Of a DNA stretch of 64,000 nucleotides, positions 36,602 to 44,770 are shown piece by piece. Position numbers and translations under genes: made by a program. This stretch comes from Gemmobacter nectariphilus. Its GTDB lineage: Bacteria > Pseudomonadota > Alphaproteobacteria > Rhodobacterales > Rhodobacteraceae. Where the stretch lies: contig DYMU01000012.1 of NCBI GenBank assembly GCA_020721445.1, forward strand, positions 16,079-80,078, given 5' to 3'. A model generated the notes under the pieces. The model had not been told where the DNA came from. It did not search any database and saw only the letters and a program-made list of their open reading frames with translations. The first letter of the stretch is position 1. Each line of letters begins with the position of its first letter.

Positions 36602-37245
36602 CGCTGGGCGCGGTCGCGGATCGGCTGATGCCCCATCAGCTTGAGGTGCTGGGCGGGTTTCACACCAAGGGGGATGAACCCGGCCTGCCGCCCGGCACCG
36701 CAACCCTGCTGCTGATCGGCCCGCGTGAGCCGGGGTTCTGGCAGCATCTTCAGGCGCAGCCCGAATGGGATGGCGCGCCCGAACCGATGGATCGCTGGTC
36801 GCGCCGGGTGATCGGGCGGCTGGCCTGTGATCTGGGGGCCAAGGCGCTGTTTCCCTTTGGTGGGCCGCCGTGGCATCCGTTCTATTCCTGGGCCTTGCGG
36901 TCAGGTGCGGTCTGGGAAAGACCGGTGCGGCTTTTGGTCCACAGTTGGCAAGGGTTGATGGTCAGCTTTCGCGGGGCCTTGGCGGTGACGCAGCACCTTT
37001 CCCTGCCCGAGCCCGACACCGCTGGCCCTTGTGCCACCTGCCCCGACAAGCCCTGCCTGACCGCCTGCCCGGTGAGCGCGCTGACCGGGGCGGGCTATGA
37101 CGTGCCTGCCTGTCAGACCCACCTTGACCAAGGCGGCGCATGCATGACGGGGGGCTGTCTTGTGCGGCGTGCTTGCCCACGGTCGCAGACCTATGCAAGG
37201 ATGCCTGAACACTCGGCCTATCACATGAGGCAATTCCACCGATGA
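36571..37245 (+). CDS. ferredoxin-like Fe-S protein (epoxyqueuosine-reductase-like cysteine pattern)
   Basis: This 224-residue cytoplasmic protein carries a cysteine array CATCPDKPCLTACPVSAL followed by further cysteines in VPACQTHLDQGGACMTGGC and VRRACP. That is one full 4Fe-4S motif plus spare cysteines, resembling the C-terminal part of QueG-type proteins but without their corrinoid domain. The N-terminal 130 residues show no motif I recognise. A start at 36541 is also open. The stop overlaps the SixA-like gene by 4 nt. An electron-transfer partner for the upstream di-iron protein is conceivable from context only. Confidence 0.83.
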   Translation: MEPAAAVPPLTLGAVADRLMPHQLEVLGGFHTKGDEPGLPPGTATLLLIGPREPGFWQHLQAQPEWDGAPEPMDRWSRRVIGRLACDLGAKALFPFGGPPWHPFYSWALRSGAVWERPVRLLVHSWQGLMVSFRGALAVTQHLSLPEPDTAGPCATCPDKPCLTACPVSALTGAGYDVPACQTHLDQGGACMTGGCLVRRACPRSQTYARMPEHSAYHMRQFHR

Positions 37246-37745
37246 AACGCTTGATCCTGACCCGCCATGCCAAATCTTCCTGGGATGACCCGCTGACGCC
37301 CGACCATGAGCGCCCCCTGAACGAACGCGGCCGGGCGGCGGCGGCGGATCTGGGGCAATGGCTGGCTTCGCGCGGGTATGTGCCCGGCAAGGTGCTGTGC
37401 TCGGACGCGGTGCGCACCCGCGAGACATGGGAGCGGATCGCCCCTGCCCTGCCCGGCGCGCCGGTCTTGCAATTGAAGCCTGCGCTTTATCATGCCGGGC
37501 CTGATGTGATGCTGGCGGTGTTGCGCCATGCCACCGCCGATACGGTGATGATGATCGGGCACAACCCCGGCATGGCCGAGTTCGCGGCGCGCATCGTGGC
37601 CCATGCCTCGGTTGACCCGGACTTTGCCCGCTATCCGACAGGCGCGACTCTGGTGGTGGACTTTGTCGCCGACGCTTGGGCCGTTGTCGGCTTTGGTCAG
37701 GGCGTTGTGGATGATTTCATCATTCCGCGCGAGATCGTGGCCTGA
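37242..37745 (+). CDS. SixA-type histidine phosphatase
   Basis: This 167-residue histidine-phosphatase-superfamily protein starts MKRLILTRHAKSSWDD with the phospho-accepting His9 in the RHA motif, followed by ERPLNERGR and the second catalytic His in MIGHNPGMAE. SixA removes phosphate from phosphohistidine proteins; many homologues act on other phosphoesters. The start overlaps the preceding Fe-S gene (ATGA). It ends the desaturase-FeS-phosphatase unit. Confidence 0.9.
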   Translation: MKRLILTRHAKSSWDDPLTPDHERPLNERGRAAAADLGQWLASRGYVPGKVLCSDAVRTRETWERIAPALPGAPVLQLKPALYHAGPDVMLAVLRHATADTVMMIGHNPGMAEFAARIVAHASVDPDFARYPTGATLVVDFVADAWAVVGFGQGVVDDFIIPREIVA

Positions 37746-37905
37746 ATCGTCCCGCTGTGGGACAGATGGCCTGATGGCGTAACATCAAGGACTTAGGCGC
37801 GGGCGTTTACCTAGCGTTAAGATTTGCTTTGGCGGGCCTCCTTGCGGATGCGCCCGCTTTCGGGCATGGAGGCAGGCTTAAGTCCTCTACGAAAGGCGCA
37901 ATGCC

Positions 37906-38091
37906 ATGGATTACGCAAAATCAGGCAACCCGAAACTGAGCAAAGACCAAGGGCGTCAGAAAGACCCCAACGCCAAGCCGGGCAAGGTGATGAAGGTCAA
38001 GGGCAGCACCAAGACCCCCAACCTGCGACCGACCAAGGAAGAATTGCTCGAACGCCTGAAGGCGCAGGCCGGGGCCAAGGCAAAGGAATAA
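37906..38091 (+). CDS. small Lys-rich protein, function unknown
   Basis: This 61-residue, highly charged protein (MDYAKSGNPKLSKDQGRQKD at the start) has no cysteine, signal or membrane segment. Its C-terminal third (KEELLERLKAQAGAKAKE) is predicted to be one helix, the rest disordered. AAAGGCGC stands before the ATG. Codon use matches its neighbours and the frame is flanked by non-coding sequence on both sides, supporting a real gene. Nucleic-acid binding is a guess from charge only. Confidence 0.7.
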   Translation: MDYAKSGNPKLSKDQGRQKDPNAKPGKVMKVKGSTKTPNLRPTKEELLERLKAQAGAKAKE

Positions 38092-38203
38092 GACAGGCCT
38101 TGCCGATGGCCGCGCCCGCGCGTCTGCCACGGCAGGCCGGAGGTCTGGTCACGGCGCAAGGGTTGCGTTGCAAGCAGGCCGGGCCGCAACGGCAGGGCGG
38201 CAC

Positions 38204-38231
38204 AGGACGGGCCGCGCAGGACGGGCCGCGC
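38204..38231. repeat. 14-bp perfect tandem duplication
   Basis: The unit AGGACGGGCCGCGC occurs twice back to back between the small Lys-rich gene and the DegP-like gene. Further degenerate GGGCCGC units occur at 38180-38260. It probably reflects slippage in non-coding DNA; no function is evident. Confidence 0.7.
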
Positions 38232-38342
38232 TGAACCGCAGGCTGGGCCGCGCAGCAGACCGTGTCCGCAAACCCCCCCGCAATCTTGCGAACCGGGCGG
38301 CTGACTGCCATATCCCGATGACGGATTTTGCCGGAGGTTTTC

Positions 38343-39716
38343 ATGCTGCGCCATGTTGTCGTTGCCTGCCTGTGTCTGGCCCTGCCGCTGCACGCCGAGA
38401 CCCGCGTGCCGGAAAGCCCCTCTGAGATCAGCCTGTCATTCGCGCCGGTGGTCAAGGCGGCAGCGCCCGCCGTGGTCAACATCTATGCCAGCCGCGTGGT
38501 GGAAGACCGGCTGTCGCCCTTTGCCGGTGATCCGTTCTTTGACCAGTTCTTTGAAGGCTTTGGCCAGACCCAGCCGCGGGTGCAAAACTCGCTTGGGTCG
38601 GGGGTGATCGTGTCGCCCGCGGGCATCGTGGTGTCGAACTATCACGTCGTGGGCCAAGCGACCGAAATCCGCGTCGTGCTGAACGACCGCCGCGAATATG
38701 CCGCCGACCTGATCCTGGGCGACAAGGAAAGCGATCTGGCGATCTTGCGGCTGCAAGGGGCGGCTGACCTGCCGGCGCTGGCTTTGCGCGACTCGGATCA
38801 GGTGGAGGTGGGCGATCTGGTGCTGGCCATCGGCAACCCGTTCGGGGTGGGGCAAACCGTGTCGCAGGGCATTGTCTCGGGCCTTGCGCGCAGTTCGGTG
38901 GGGCAAGGCCGGGGCTATTTCATCCAGACCGATGCCGCCATCAACCCCGGCAATTCCGGCGGTGCGCTGGTGGACATGCAGGGGCGATTGGTCGGCATCA
39001 ACACCGCGATCCTGACCCGGTCGGGCGGGTCGAACGGCATTGGTTTTGCGATTCCGGCCAACCTTGTGCAGACCGTGGTGGCGCAGGCCCAAAGCGGGGC
39101 CAGCCGCTTTACCCGGCCATGGTCGGGTGTGACAGGGCAAGCGATGGATGCGGGCATGGCCGAGGCGATGGGCCTGGCCCGCCCCGATGGGGTGCTGCTG
39201 TCAGAAATCCACCCCGAAAGCCCGTTTGCCAAGGCAGGGCTGCGCCCCGGCGATGTGGTTTTGTCGATTGCCCAAGAGCCAACCAATACCCTGCAGGAAA
39301 TGATCTTCCGGCTGGCCGCCCTTGGCGTGGGTGCCAAGGCCACCGTCACCTATCTGCACGTAGACGGCGAGGCCACGGCCGAGATTGCGCTGATTGCCCC
39401 GCCCGAGACGCCCCCGCGTGACCCGGTGACGATCACCGATACCAGTGCCCTGCGCGGGTTGTCGGTGGCGCGGATCAACCCGGCGGTCAGCGCCGAGATG
39501 GGGTTGCCGGTCGATGCCGCCGGGGTGGTGGTGACCGATGCGCAGGGACTTGCCGCGCAGATCGGCCTGCGCGCGGGCGATGTGCTGCTGGCGATCAACA
39601 ACCGCCGCGTCACCAGCCCGCAAGACGTGGCGCTTGCCGCCGCAGAGCCGACCCGCCGCTGGGCGATTGATGTGAACCGGGGCGGTCAGATCATCCGGAT
39701 GCGCTTCCGGCTCTAG
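38343..39716 (+). CDS. DegP/DegQ-like periplasmic serine protease
   Basis: This 457-residue HtrA-family protease has a signal peptide (MLRHVVVACLCLALPLHA) and a trypsin-like domain with the catalytic triad at about H101 (SNYHVVG), D131 (ESDLAIL) and S205 (NPGNSGGAL). Two PDZ domains follow (about 250-345 and 370-455), with substrate-carboxylate loops GVLLSEI and VVVTDAQG. It degrades or refolds misfolded envelope proteins. GGAGG lies just before the ATG at 38343. The first PDZ is followed by a proline-rich linker. Confidence 0.94.
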   Translation: MLRHVVVACLCLALPLHAETRVPESPSEISLSFAPVVKAAAPAVVNIYASRVVEDRLSPFAGDPFFDQFFEGFGQTQPRVQNSLGSGVIVSPAGIVVSNYHVVGQATEIRVVLNDRREYAADLILGDKESDLAILRLQGAADLPALALRDSDQVEVGDLVLAIGNPFGVGQTVSQGIVSGLARSSVGQGRGYFIQTDAAINPGNSGGALVDMQGRLVGINTAILTRSGGSNGIGFAIPANLVQTVVAQAQSGASRFTRPWSGVTGQAMDAGMAEAMGLARPDGVLLSEIHPESPFAKAGLRPGDVVLSIAQEPTNTLQEMIFRLAALGVGAKATVTYLHVDGEATAEIALIAPPETPPRDPVTITDTSALRGLSVARINPAVSAEMGLPVDAAGVVVTDAQGLAAQIGLRAGDVLLAINNRRVTSPQDVALAAAEPTRRWAIDVNRGGQIIRMRFRL

Positions 39717-39749
39717 CCGCCCGGCGGCGCGTGGCGTATCGTGGCCGGC

Positions 39750-41081
39750 ATGGCCGACCTGTTTGACACCGCCCCCCACCCGAAAGTCGAAGGCCCGCGC
39801 CCCTTGGCGGAAGGCCCGCGCCCCCTTGCCGACCGTCTGCGACCGACCTCGCTGGCGCAGGTGATCGGGCAGGCACAGGTGCTGGGCCCCGAGGGGCCGT
39901 TGGGGGCGATGCTGGCGGCAGGCAGCCTGTCATCGCTGATCCTGTGGGGGCCGCCCGGCGTGGGCAAGACCACCATCGCCCGGCTGCTGGCCGACGCAAC
40001 CGAGCGGAGTTTTGTGCAGATCAGCGCGATCTTTACCGGGGTGCCGGAGTTGCGCAAGGTCTTTGACGCGGCCAAGATCCGCCGCCAGAACGGCCAAGGC
40101 ACGCTGCTGTTTGTCGATGAAATCCACCGTTTCAACAAGGCGCAGCAAGACGGGTTCCTGCCGCATATGGAGGATGGCACCATCCTGCTGGTCGGGGCCA
40201 CCACGGAAAACCCCAGCTTTGAGTTGAACGCGGCGCTGTTGTCGCGCGCGCAGGTGATTGTGCTGGAACGGCTGTCGCTGGCCGATCTGGAGCGGTTGAT
40301 ACAGCGGGCGGAAATGGACATTGCGCGCAGCCTGCCGCTGACCGGCGAGGCGCGCGAGGCGCTGATGGATATGGCCGATGGCGATGGCCGGGCGCTTTTG
40401 AACCTGATCGAACAGGTCGCGGCGTGGCGATTGGATCATCCCATCGACCGCGATCAGCTTGCCAGCCGCCTGATGCGGCGTGCCGCGAAATACGACAAGT
40501 CGGGCGAAGAGCATTACAATCTGATCAGCGCCTTGCACAAATCGGTGCGCGGGTCGGACCCGGATGCCGCGCTTTACTGGTTTGCCCGCATGCTGGAGGG
40601 CGGCGAAGACCCGCGCTTTCTGGCCCGCCGCCTGACCCGGATGGCGGTGGAAGACATCGGGCTGGCTGAGCCGCAGGCGCATGCGGTCTGTCTGGATGCG
40701 TGGAACAGCTATGAACGCCTTGGCAGCCCCGAAGGCGAGTTGGCTTTGGCCAATGCGGTGGTCTATCTGGCGCTGGCGCCAAAATCGAACGCGGTCTATG
40801 CGGCCTACAAGGCGGCACGGGCGGCGGCGCGCGACACCGGCAGCCTGATGCCGCCAAAACATATCCTGAACGCGTCGACGAAGGTGATGAAGGAGATCGG
40901 CTATGGCAGCGGCTATTCTTACGACCATGACGCCGAGGACGGCTTTTCCGGGCAGGACTATTTCCCCGAGGGCATAAAGCGACCGGTGTTCTATCTGCCG
41001 CCAGAGCGGGGGTTCGAGCGGGAGCTGAAAAAGCGGGTGGAGTATTTCGCGAAGTTGCGGGCGCGGCGGCAGGGCGGCTGA
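39750..41081 (+). CDS. rarA: replication-associated recombination protein RarA (MgsA)
   Basis: This 443-residue AAA+ ATPase acts at stalled replication forks with SSB. It has Walker A GPPGVGKTTIA, Walker B TLLFVDEIHRFNKAQQD, the sensor region LVGATTENPSFELN, and the C-terminal tetramerisation domain with KYDKSGEEHYNLISALHKS. A start at the GTG 39741 is possible, but the ATG at 39750 is chosen. The N-terminus contains a duplicated heptapeptide EGPRPLA, encoded by a 21-nt tandem repeat at 39789-39830. Confidence 0.94.
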   Translation: MADLFDTAPHPKVEGPRPLAEGPRPLADRLRPTSLAQVIGQAQVLGPEGPLGAMLAAGSLSSLILWGPPGVGKTTIARLLADATERSFVQISAIFTGVPELRKVFDAAKIRRQNGQGTLLFVDEIHRFNKAQQDGFLPHMEDGTILLVGATTENPSFELNAALLSRAQVIVLERLSLADLERLIQRAEMDIARSLPLTGEAREALMDMADGDGRALLNLIEQVAAWRLDHPIDRDQLASRLMRRAAKYDKSGEEHYNLISALHKSVRGSDPDAALYWFARMLEGGEDPRFLARRLTRMAVEDIGLAEPQAHAVCLDAWNSYERLGSPEGELALANAVVYLALAPKSNAVYAAYKAARAAARDTGSLMPPKHILNASTKVMKEIGYGSGYSYDHDAEDGFSGQDYFPEGIKRPVFYLPPERGFERELKKRVEYFAKLRARRQGG

Positions 41082-41128
41082 CAATTCCAGAGCGCGATTG
41101 CGGGCGGTCTTCCGACAGGTCTGAAACG

Positions 41129-41181
41129 CCGGGGGGCTGTCTGCCCCCCGGGCCCCCCGAGGATATTTGTTGAAAGAGAAA
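41129..41181. repeat. palindromic intergenic repeat, copy 3
   Basis: A GC hairpin with a 9-bp stem (41129-41137 with 41143-41151) and 5-nt loop is followed by GAGGATATTTG and GAAAGAGAAAG. The order GC hairpin, then G-A/T-rich GTATTT-like core, matches copy 2 read from the 3' side of its flanking gene. It begins 47 nt after the rarA stop, again 3' of a gene. Confidence 0.55.
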
Positions 41182-41247
41182 GCTGCGGGGCAGCGAGTTG
41201 GCCTGCGGAGGTTGACAAAACCGCAGCCGAGGCACACAGAACGGCCT

Positions 41248-41622
41248 ATGATCCTGACCCTGTCCCAAGTCGCCTTTGGCGGCGCTATCGGTGCATGCTT
41301 GCGCTACCTTGCGAATGTGGGGGCGATGCGTGTGTTTGGGCCGGGGTTTCCCTATGCGACGCTGACAGTCAACATACTGGGGTCGTTCCTGATGGGGGTC
41401 CTGGTCGCCGTGCTGACGGCCAAGGGGGGCATGCGCTTTGCGCCCTTCCTGATGACCGGCATCCTTGGCGGCTTCACCACGTTTTCGGCGTTCTCATTGG
41501 ATGCTGTCACCCTGTGGGAGCGCGGCCAGCTTTGGCTGTCGGCAGGCTATGTCGGCGCATCCGTTATTTTCTCGCTCGCCGCGCTGGTCGCCGGGCTTTC
41601 ATTGGCAAGGTCTTTTGTATGA
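41248..41622 (+). CDS. crcB: fluoride channel CrcB (Fluc)
   Basis: This 124-residue protein has four membrane helices and forms a dual-topology dimer that exports fluoride. Family hallmarks are GGAIGACLRYLAN at the N-terminus, VNILGSFLMG, and GILGGFTTFSAFS with the conserved phenylalanine box. The ATG at 41248 gives the family N-terminus; the open frame from 41167 runs through the palindromic repeat. The stop overlaps the pseudouridine synthase start by 4 nt. I do not see a fluoride riboswitch in the leader. Confidence 0.94.
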   Translation: MILTLSQVAFGGAIGACLRYLANVGAMRVFGPGFPYATLTVNILGSFLMGVLVAVLTAKGGMRFAPFLMTGILGGFTTFSAFSLDAVTLWERGQLWLSAGYVGASVIFSLAALVAGLSLARSFV

Positions 41623-42665
41623 GCGGCGTGAAACTGTTGACGGTGTCCGAGGATGAGGGTGAGCAGCGGCTGGACAAGTGGTTCAAGCGCCGGTTTCCGC
41701 AACTGACCCAAGGCCATGTCGAAAAGATGTGCCGCACCGGGCAGATCCGGGTCGATGGCGCGCGGGTCAAGGCCGCCGACCGCGTGGCCCCCGGCCAAAG
41801 CATCCGCGTGCCGCCCCTGCCCGACACCGAGGCGCCCAGCCGCCCCTATGAGGGCCGGGTCAGCGCCGCCGACGCCAAGATGATTCAGGACGCCGTGCTG
41901 TGGAAGGATGAGCATATCATCATCCTGAACAAGCCACCCGGCCTGCCGTCGCAGGGCGGATCGGGGCAGAGTGACCGGCATGTCGATGGCCTGACCGAGG
42001 CGCTGAAGTTCGGCTACAAGGACCGGCCGAAACTGGTGCACCGGCTGGACAAGGATACCAGTGGCGTGTTGATGCTGGCGCGCACCGACCGGGTGGCGCG
42101 GGCGCTGTCCGAGGCGCTGCGGCACAGGAACACCCGCAAGATCTATTGGGCGCTGGTGGCGGGTGTGCCGCACCCGCGGCAGGGCACCATCAAATACGGG
42201 CTGATGAAGGCGCCGGGCCATGGCCGCGGCGGCGAAGGCGAAAAGATGGTCTGCGTCCATCCGGCCAAGATGGCCGATTTCCCCGATGCCAAGCGCGCCC
42301 AGACCGACTATTTCACGCTGTGGTTTCTGGGCACCCGGATGTCGTGGATGGCGCTGGAGCCGGTGACCGGGCGCACCCACCAGTTGCGCGCGCATATGGC
42401 CGAACTGGGCCATCCGATCATCGGCGATGGCAAGTATGGCGGCGGCGCGCAGGAAAACGCGGGCGATGGCTGGGGCGCGCAGGCCGGGGGCGAGATGTCG
42501 AAGAAAATGCACCTGCATGCCCGCAGCCTGACCGTGGAACACCCGATCACCAAGGAGTTGATGACCTTTACCGCGCCCTTGCCCGAGCATATGGCGCGGA
42601 CGTGGAAGGTGTTGGACTGGAACGAAAAGGACGTGCCCGCCGACCCGTTTGCGGTGTTCAAGTGA
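41619..42665 (+). CDS. RluC/RluD-type pseudouridine synthase
   Basis: This 348-residue enzyme isomerises uridine in 23S rRNA. An N-terminal S4 RNA-binding domain (RLDKWFKRRFPQLTQGHVEK) is followed by the catalytic domain with HRLDKDTSGVLML carrying the nucleophilic Asp, and with VTGRTHQLRAHMAELGHP near the C-terminus. There is an insertion of about 25 residues around GYGG...ENAGDGWGAQAGG that is not usual in E. coli RluC. The start overlaps crcB and the stop overlaps the ATP12 gene (GTGA), so three genes are coupled. Confidence 0.93.
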   Translation: MSGVKLLTVSEDEGEQRLDKWFKRRFPQLTQGHVEKMCRTGQIRVDGARVKAADRVAPGQSIRVPPLPDTEAPSRPYEGRVSAADAKMIQDAVLWKDEHIIILNKPPGLPSQGGSGQSDRHVDGLTEALKFGYKDRPKLVHRLDKDTSGVLMLARTDRVARALSEALRHRNTRKIYWALVAGVPHPRQGTIKYGLMKAPGHGRGGEGEKMVCVHPAKMADFPDAKRAQTDYFTLWFLGTRMSWMALEPVTGRTHQLRAHMAELGHPIIGDGKYGGGAQENAGDGWGAQAGGEMSKKMHLHARSLTVEHPITKELMTFTAPLPEHMARTWKVLDWNEKDVPADPFAVFK

Positions 42666-43369
42666 GTGCATGGGCGCCCAAGCGGTTCTGGAAGGCGGCG
42701 ACGACGGAGCCGGCCGAGGGTGGCTTTGCCATCCGGCTGGACGCCCGCCCGGTGAAGACCCCGGCCAAGCAACCGCTGATCGTGCCGACCCTTGCCATGG
42801 CGCAGGCCATTGCCGCCGAATGGGACGCGCAGCATGGCCTGGTGCGCCCTGACACCATGCCGCTGACCCGCGCCGCCAATTCCGCCATCGACAAGGTGGC
42901 GACCCAGTTTGACGGCGTGGTGGGCGAGATCGCCAATTACGGGGCCACCGATCTTTTGTGCTATCGCGCCACTGACCCGCCGGCGCTGATCGACCGGCAG
43001 ACCGCCGCCTGGACCCCGCTGCTGGACTGGGCGCGCGACCACTTGGCGGCCCCCTTGCAGGTGACCCATGGCGTGATCCCGATCCCGCAGCCCGAAGACA
43101 GTCTGCGCCGCCTGCGCGCCCATGTGGCGGCGCATGACCCGTTCCGGATGACCGCCCTGCATGATCTGGTGGCCATCTCTGGCTCGCTGATCCTGGGCCT
43201 TGCTGTTGCCCGCGGTCGGGTATCGGCGGCCGACGCTTTTGCCATCAGCCGAATCGACGAGCACTGGCAGATCGAGCAATGGGGCGACGATGAGGACGCG
43301 GCGGTGCTGGAGCAGGCGCGGCGTGATGCCTTCCTGACCGCCGAGCGATTCTTGGGATTGTGCGGGTAA
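42662..43369 (+). CDS. ATP12 family F1-ATPase assembly chaperone
   Basis: This 235-residue protein is the bacterial counterpart of mitochondrial Atp12, which binds the F1 alpha subunit during assembly; it is found in alphaproteobacteria. Family segments are WKAATTEPAEGGFAIRLD, RPVKTPAKQPLIVPT, AIAAEWDAQ and the C-terminal region ISRIDEHWQIEQWGDDEDA. Translation probably begins at GTG 42662, inside the GTGA overlap with the pseudouridine synthase stop. No ATP synthase gene is in the window. Confidence 0.92.
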   Translation: MSAWAPKRFWKAATTEPAEGGFAIRLDARPVKTPAKQPLIVPTLAMAQAIAAEWDAQHGLVRPDTMPLTRAANSAIDKVATQFDGVVGEIANYGATDLLCYRATDPPALIDRQTAAWTPLLDWARDHLAAPLQVTHGVIPIPQPEDSLRRLRAHVAAHDPFRMTALHDLVAISGSLILGLAVARGRVSAADAFAISRIDEHWQIEQWGDDEDAAVLEQARRDAFLTAERFLGLCG

Positions 43370-43612
43370 CAATCCTGCCTAAATGGCGGGCACGGCGATG
43401 CAATTCTGCGCGCAGCCCGGGACAAGGCATGGATTTGCAAGGATTTTAGGCGTTTTCCCCAGACCCGCTTGACCTTTCAAACCGCTTCGGACGAAACTGG
43501 GGTCTGCTGGAAGGGGTTTACCTCTGTCAGTTCGGCCCCGACGGACCCAAATCCGGGTCGTCGGGCACCAAAAAATGTCGGCCCAAGGCCGATCACTCAG
43601 GATGAGGTAAGA

Positions 43613-44638
43613 ATGAAACAATCCGTATTCCTCGGCACCCTCGCCGCCACCACGCTGCTTGCGGGTGCTGCATTGGCGCAGGGCACCTCGACGCTTGACA
43701 CCGTCAAGGCCCGTGGCGAGCTGAACTGTGGCGTGAACACCGGTCTGGTTGGCTTTGCGGCGCCCGACGCCAACGGCAACTGGCAAGGGTTTGACGTGGC
43801 CATCTGCAAGGCCGTGGCGGCTGCGGTTCTGGGCGACGCGTCGAAGGTCGTCTATATCCCGACCACGTCGTCGGACCGATTTGAACAGCTGACCTCGGGC
43901 AAGATCGACCTGCTGGCGCGCAACACGACCTGGACCTTCTCGCGCGATACCGACCTGCGCATGGATTTTGTGGGCGTCAACTACTATGACGGTCAGGGCT
44001 TCATGGTCCGCAAGGATCTGGGCGTGTCTTCGGCCAAGGAACTGAACGGTGCCACGATCTGCATCCAGACCGGCACCACCACGGAACTGAACCTGGCTGA
44101 CTACTTCAAAGCCAACAACATGACCTATACGGCGGTTCCGATCGAAACCAATGCCGAAGGCGAACAACAGTACCTGGCGGGCGCTTGCGACGCCTACACC
44201 ACCGATGCGTCGGGTCTTGCCGCCACCCGTGCCGCCTTTGCGGACCCGGAAAACCACATCATCCTTCCCGAAATCGTCTCGAAAGAGCCGCTGGGGCCGT
44301 CAGTGCGCCATGGCGACAATGCCTGGGCCGACATCGTCGGTTGGACGCTGAACGCTTTGGTTGCGGCCGAAGAGTATGGCATCACCTCGACCAATATCGA
44401 CGAGCTGGCGACCTCGTCGCAGAACCCGGAAGTGCAGCGTTTGCTGGGCACCTCGGGCGAGTTGGGCAAGATGATCGGGCTTGAGCCGAACTGGGCGATG
44501 AACGCGATCAAGGCCGGCGGCAACTATGGCGAAATCTTCGCCGCCACCATCGGCGAGTCGACCCCGATCGGTCTGGCGCGTGGTCTGAACGCGCAGTGGA
44601 CCCAAGGCGGCCTGCTTTACGCACCGCCGTTCCGGTAA
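43613..44638 (+). CDS. bztA: glutamate/aspartate-family ABC binding protein
   Basis: This 341-residue periplasmic receptor has a signal peptide (MKQSVFLGTLAATTLLAGAALA) and a family-3 polar amino acid binding fold. Segments typical of AapJ/BztA are LDTVKARGELNCGVNTGL, NWQGFDVAICKAVAAAVLGD, RNTTWTFSRDTDL, and DAYTTDASGLAATRA. GAGG lies 8 nt before the ATG. In Rhodobacter capsulatus the bzt system takes up glutamate, glutamine, aspartate and asparagine. A strong attenuator hairpin follows the gene. Confidence 0.95.
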   Translation: MKQSVFLGTLAATTLLAGAALAQGTSTLDTVKARGELNCGVNTGLVGFAAPDANGNWQGFDVAICKAVAAAVLGDASKVVYIPTTSSDRFEQLTSGKIDLLARNTTWTFSRDTDLRMDFVGVNYYDGQGFMVRKDLGVSSAKELNGATICIQTGTTTELNLADYFKANNMTYTAVPIETNAEGEQQYLAGACDAYTTDASGLAATRAAFADPENHIILPEIVSKEPLGPSVRHGDNAWADIVGWTLNALVAAEEYGITSTNIDELATSSQNPEVQRLLGTSGELGKMIGLEPNWAMNAIKAGGNYGEIFAATIGESTPIGLARGLNAQWTQGGLLYAPPFR

Positions 44639-44651
44639 TCGGCTGACTTTG

Positions 44652-44679
44652 GGGCGCGCTGTCACGGCGCGCCCTTTTT
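44652..44679 (+). terminator. attenuator/terminator between bztA and bztB
   Basis: An 8-bp GC stem (44652-44659 with 44667-44674) with a 7-nt loop is followed directly by TTTTT. Partial read-through would give more binding protein mRNA than permease and ATPase mRNA, a common arrangement in ABC importer operons. Confidence 0.85.
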
Positions 44680-44770
44680 CATAACCTGCAACAGGGTTAT
44701 CCGCAGCGTCGGGGTTCACCCCCGCAACAAGGGCAAAGCCCGGTCACGCGCGGAGAATAGGGGAAAATGC

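Noticed and set aside
41182..41247. possible fluoride riboswitch before crcB
   Set aside because: The short leader lacks the conserved pseudoknot sequence pattern I would expect, and the spacing from the upstream repeat leaves little room.
43469..43498. TTGACC before bztA as a promoter
   Set aside because: The -35 is good, but no acceptable -10 lies 16-18 nt downstream; an activator-dependent or alternative sigma promoter cannot be excluded.
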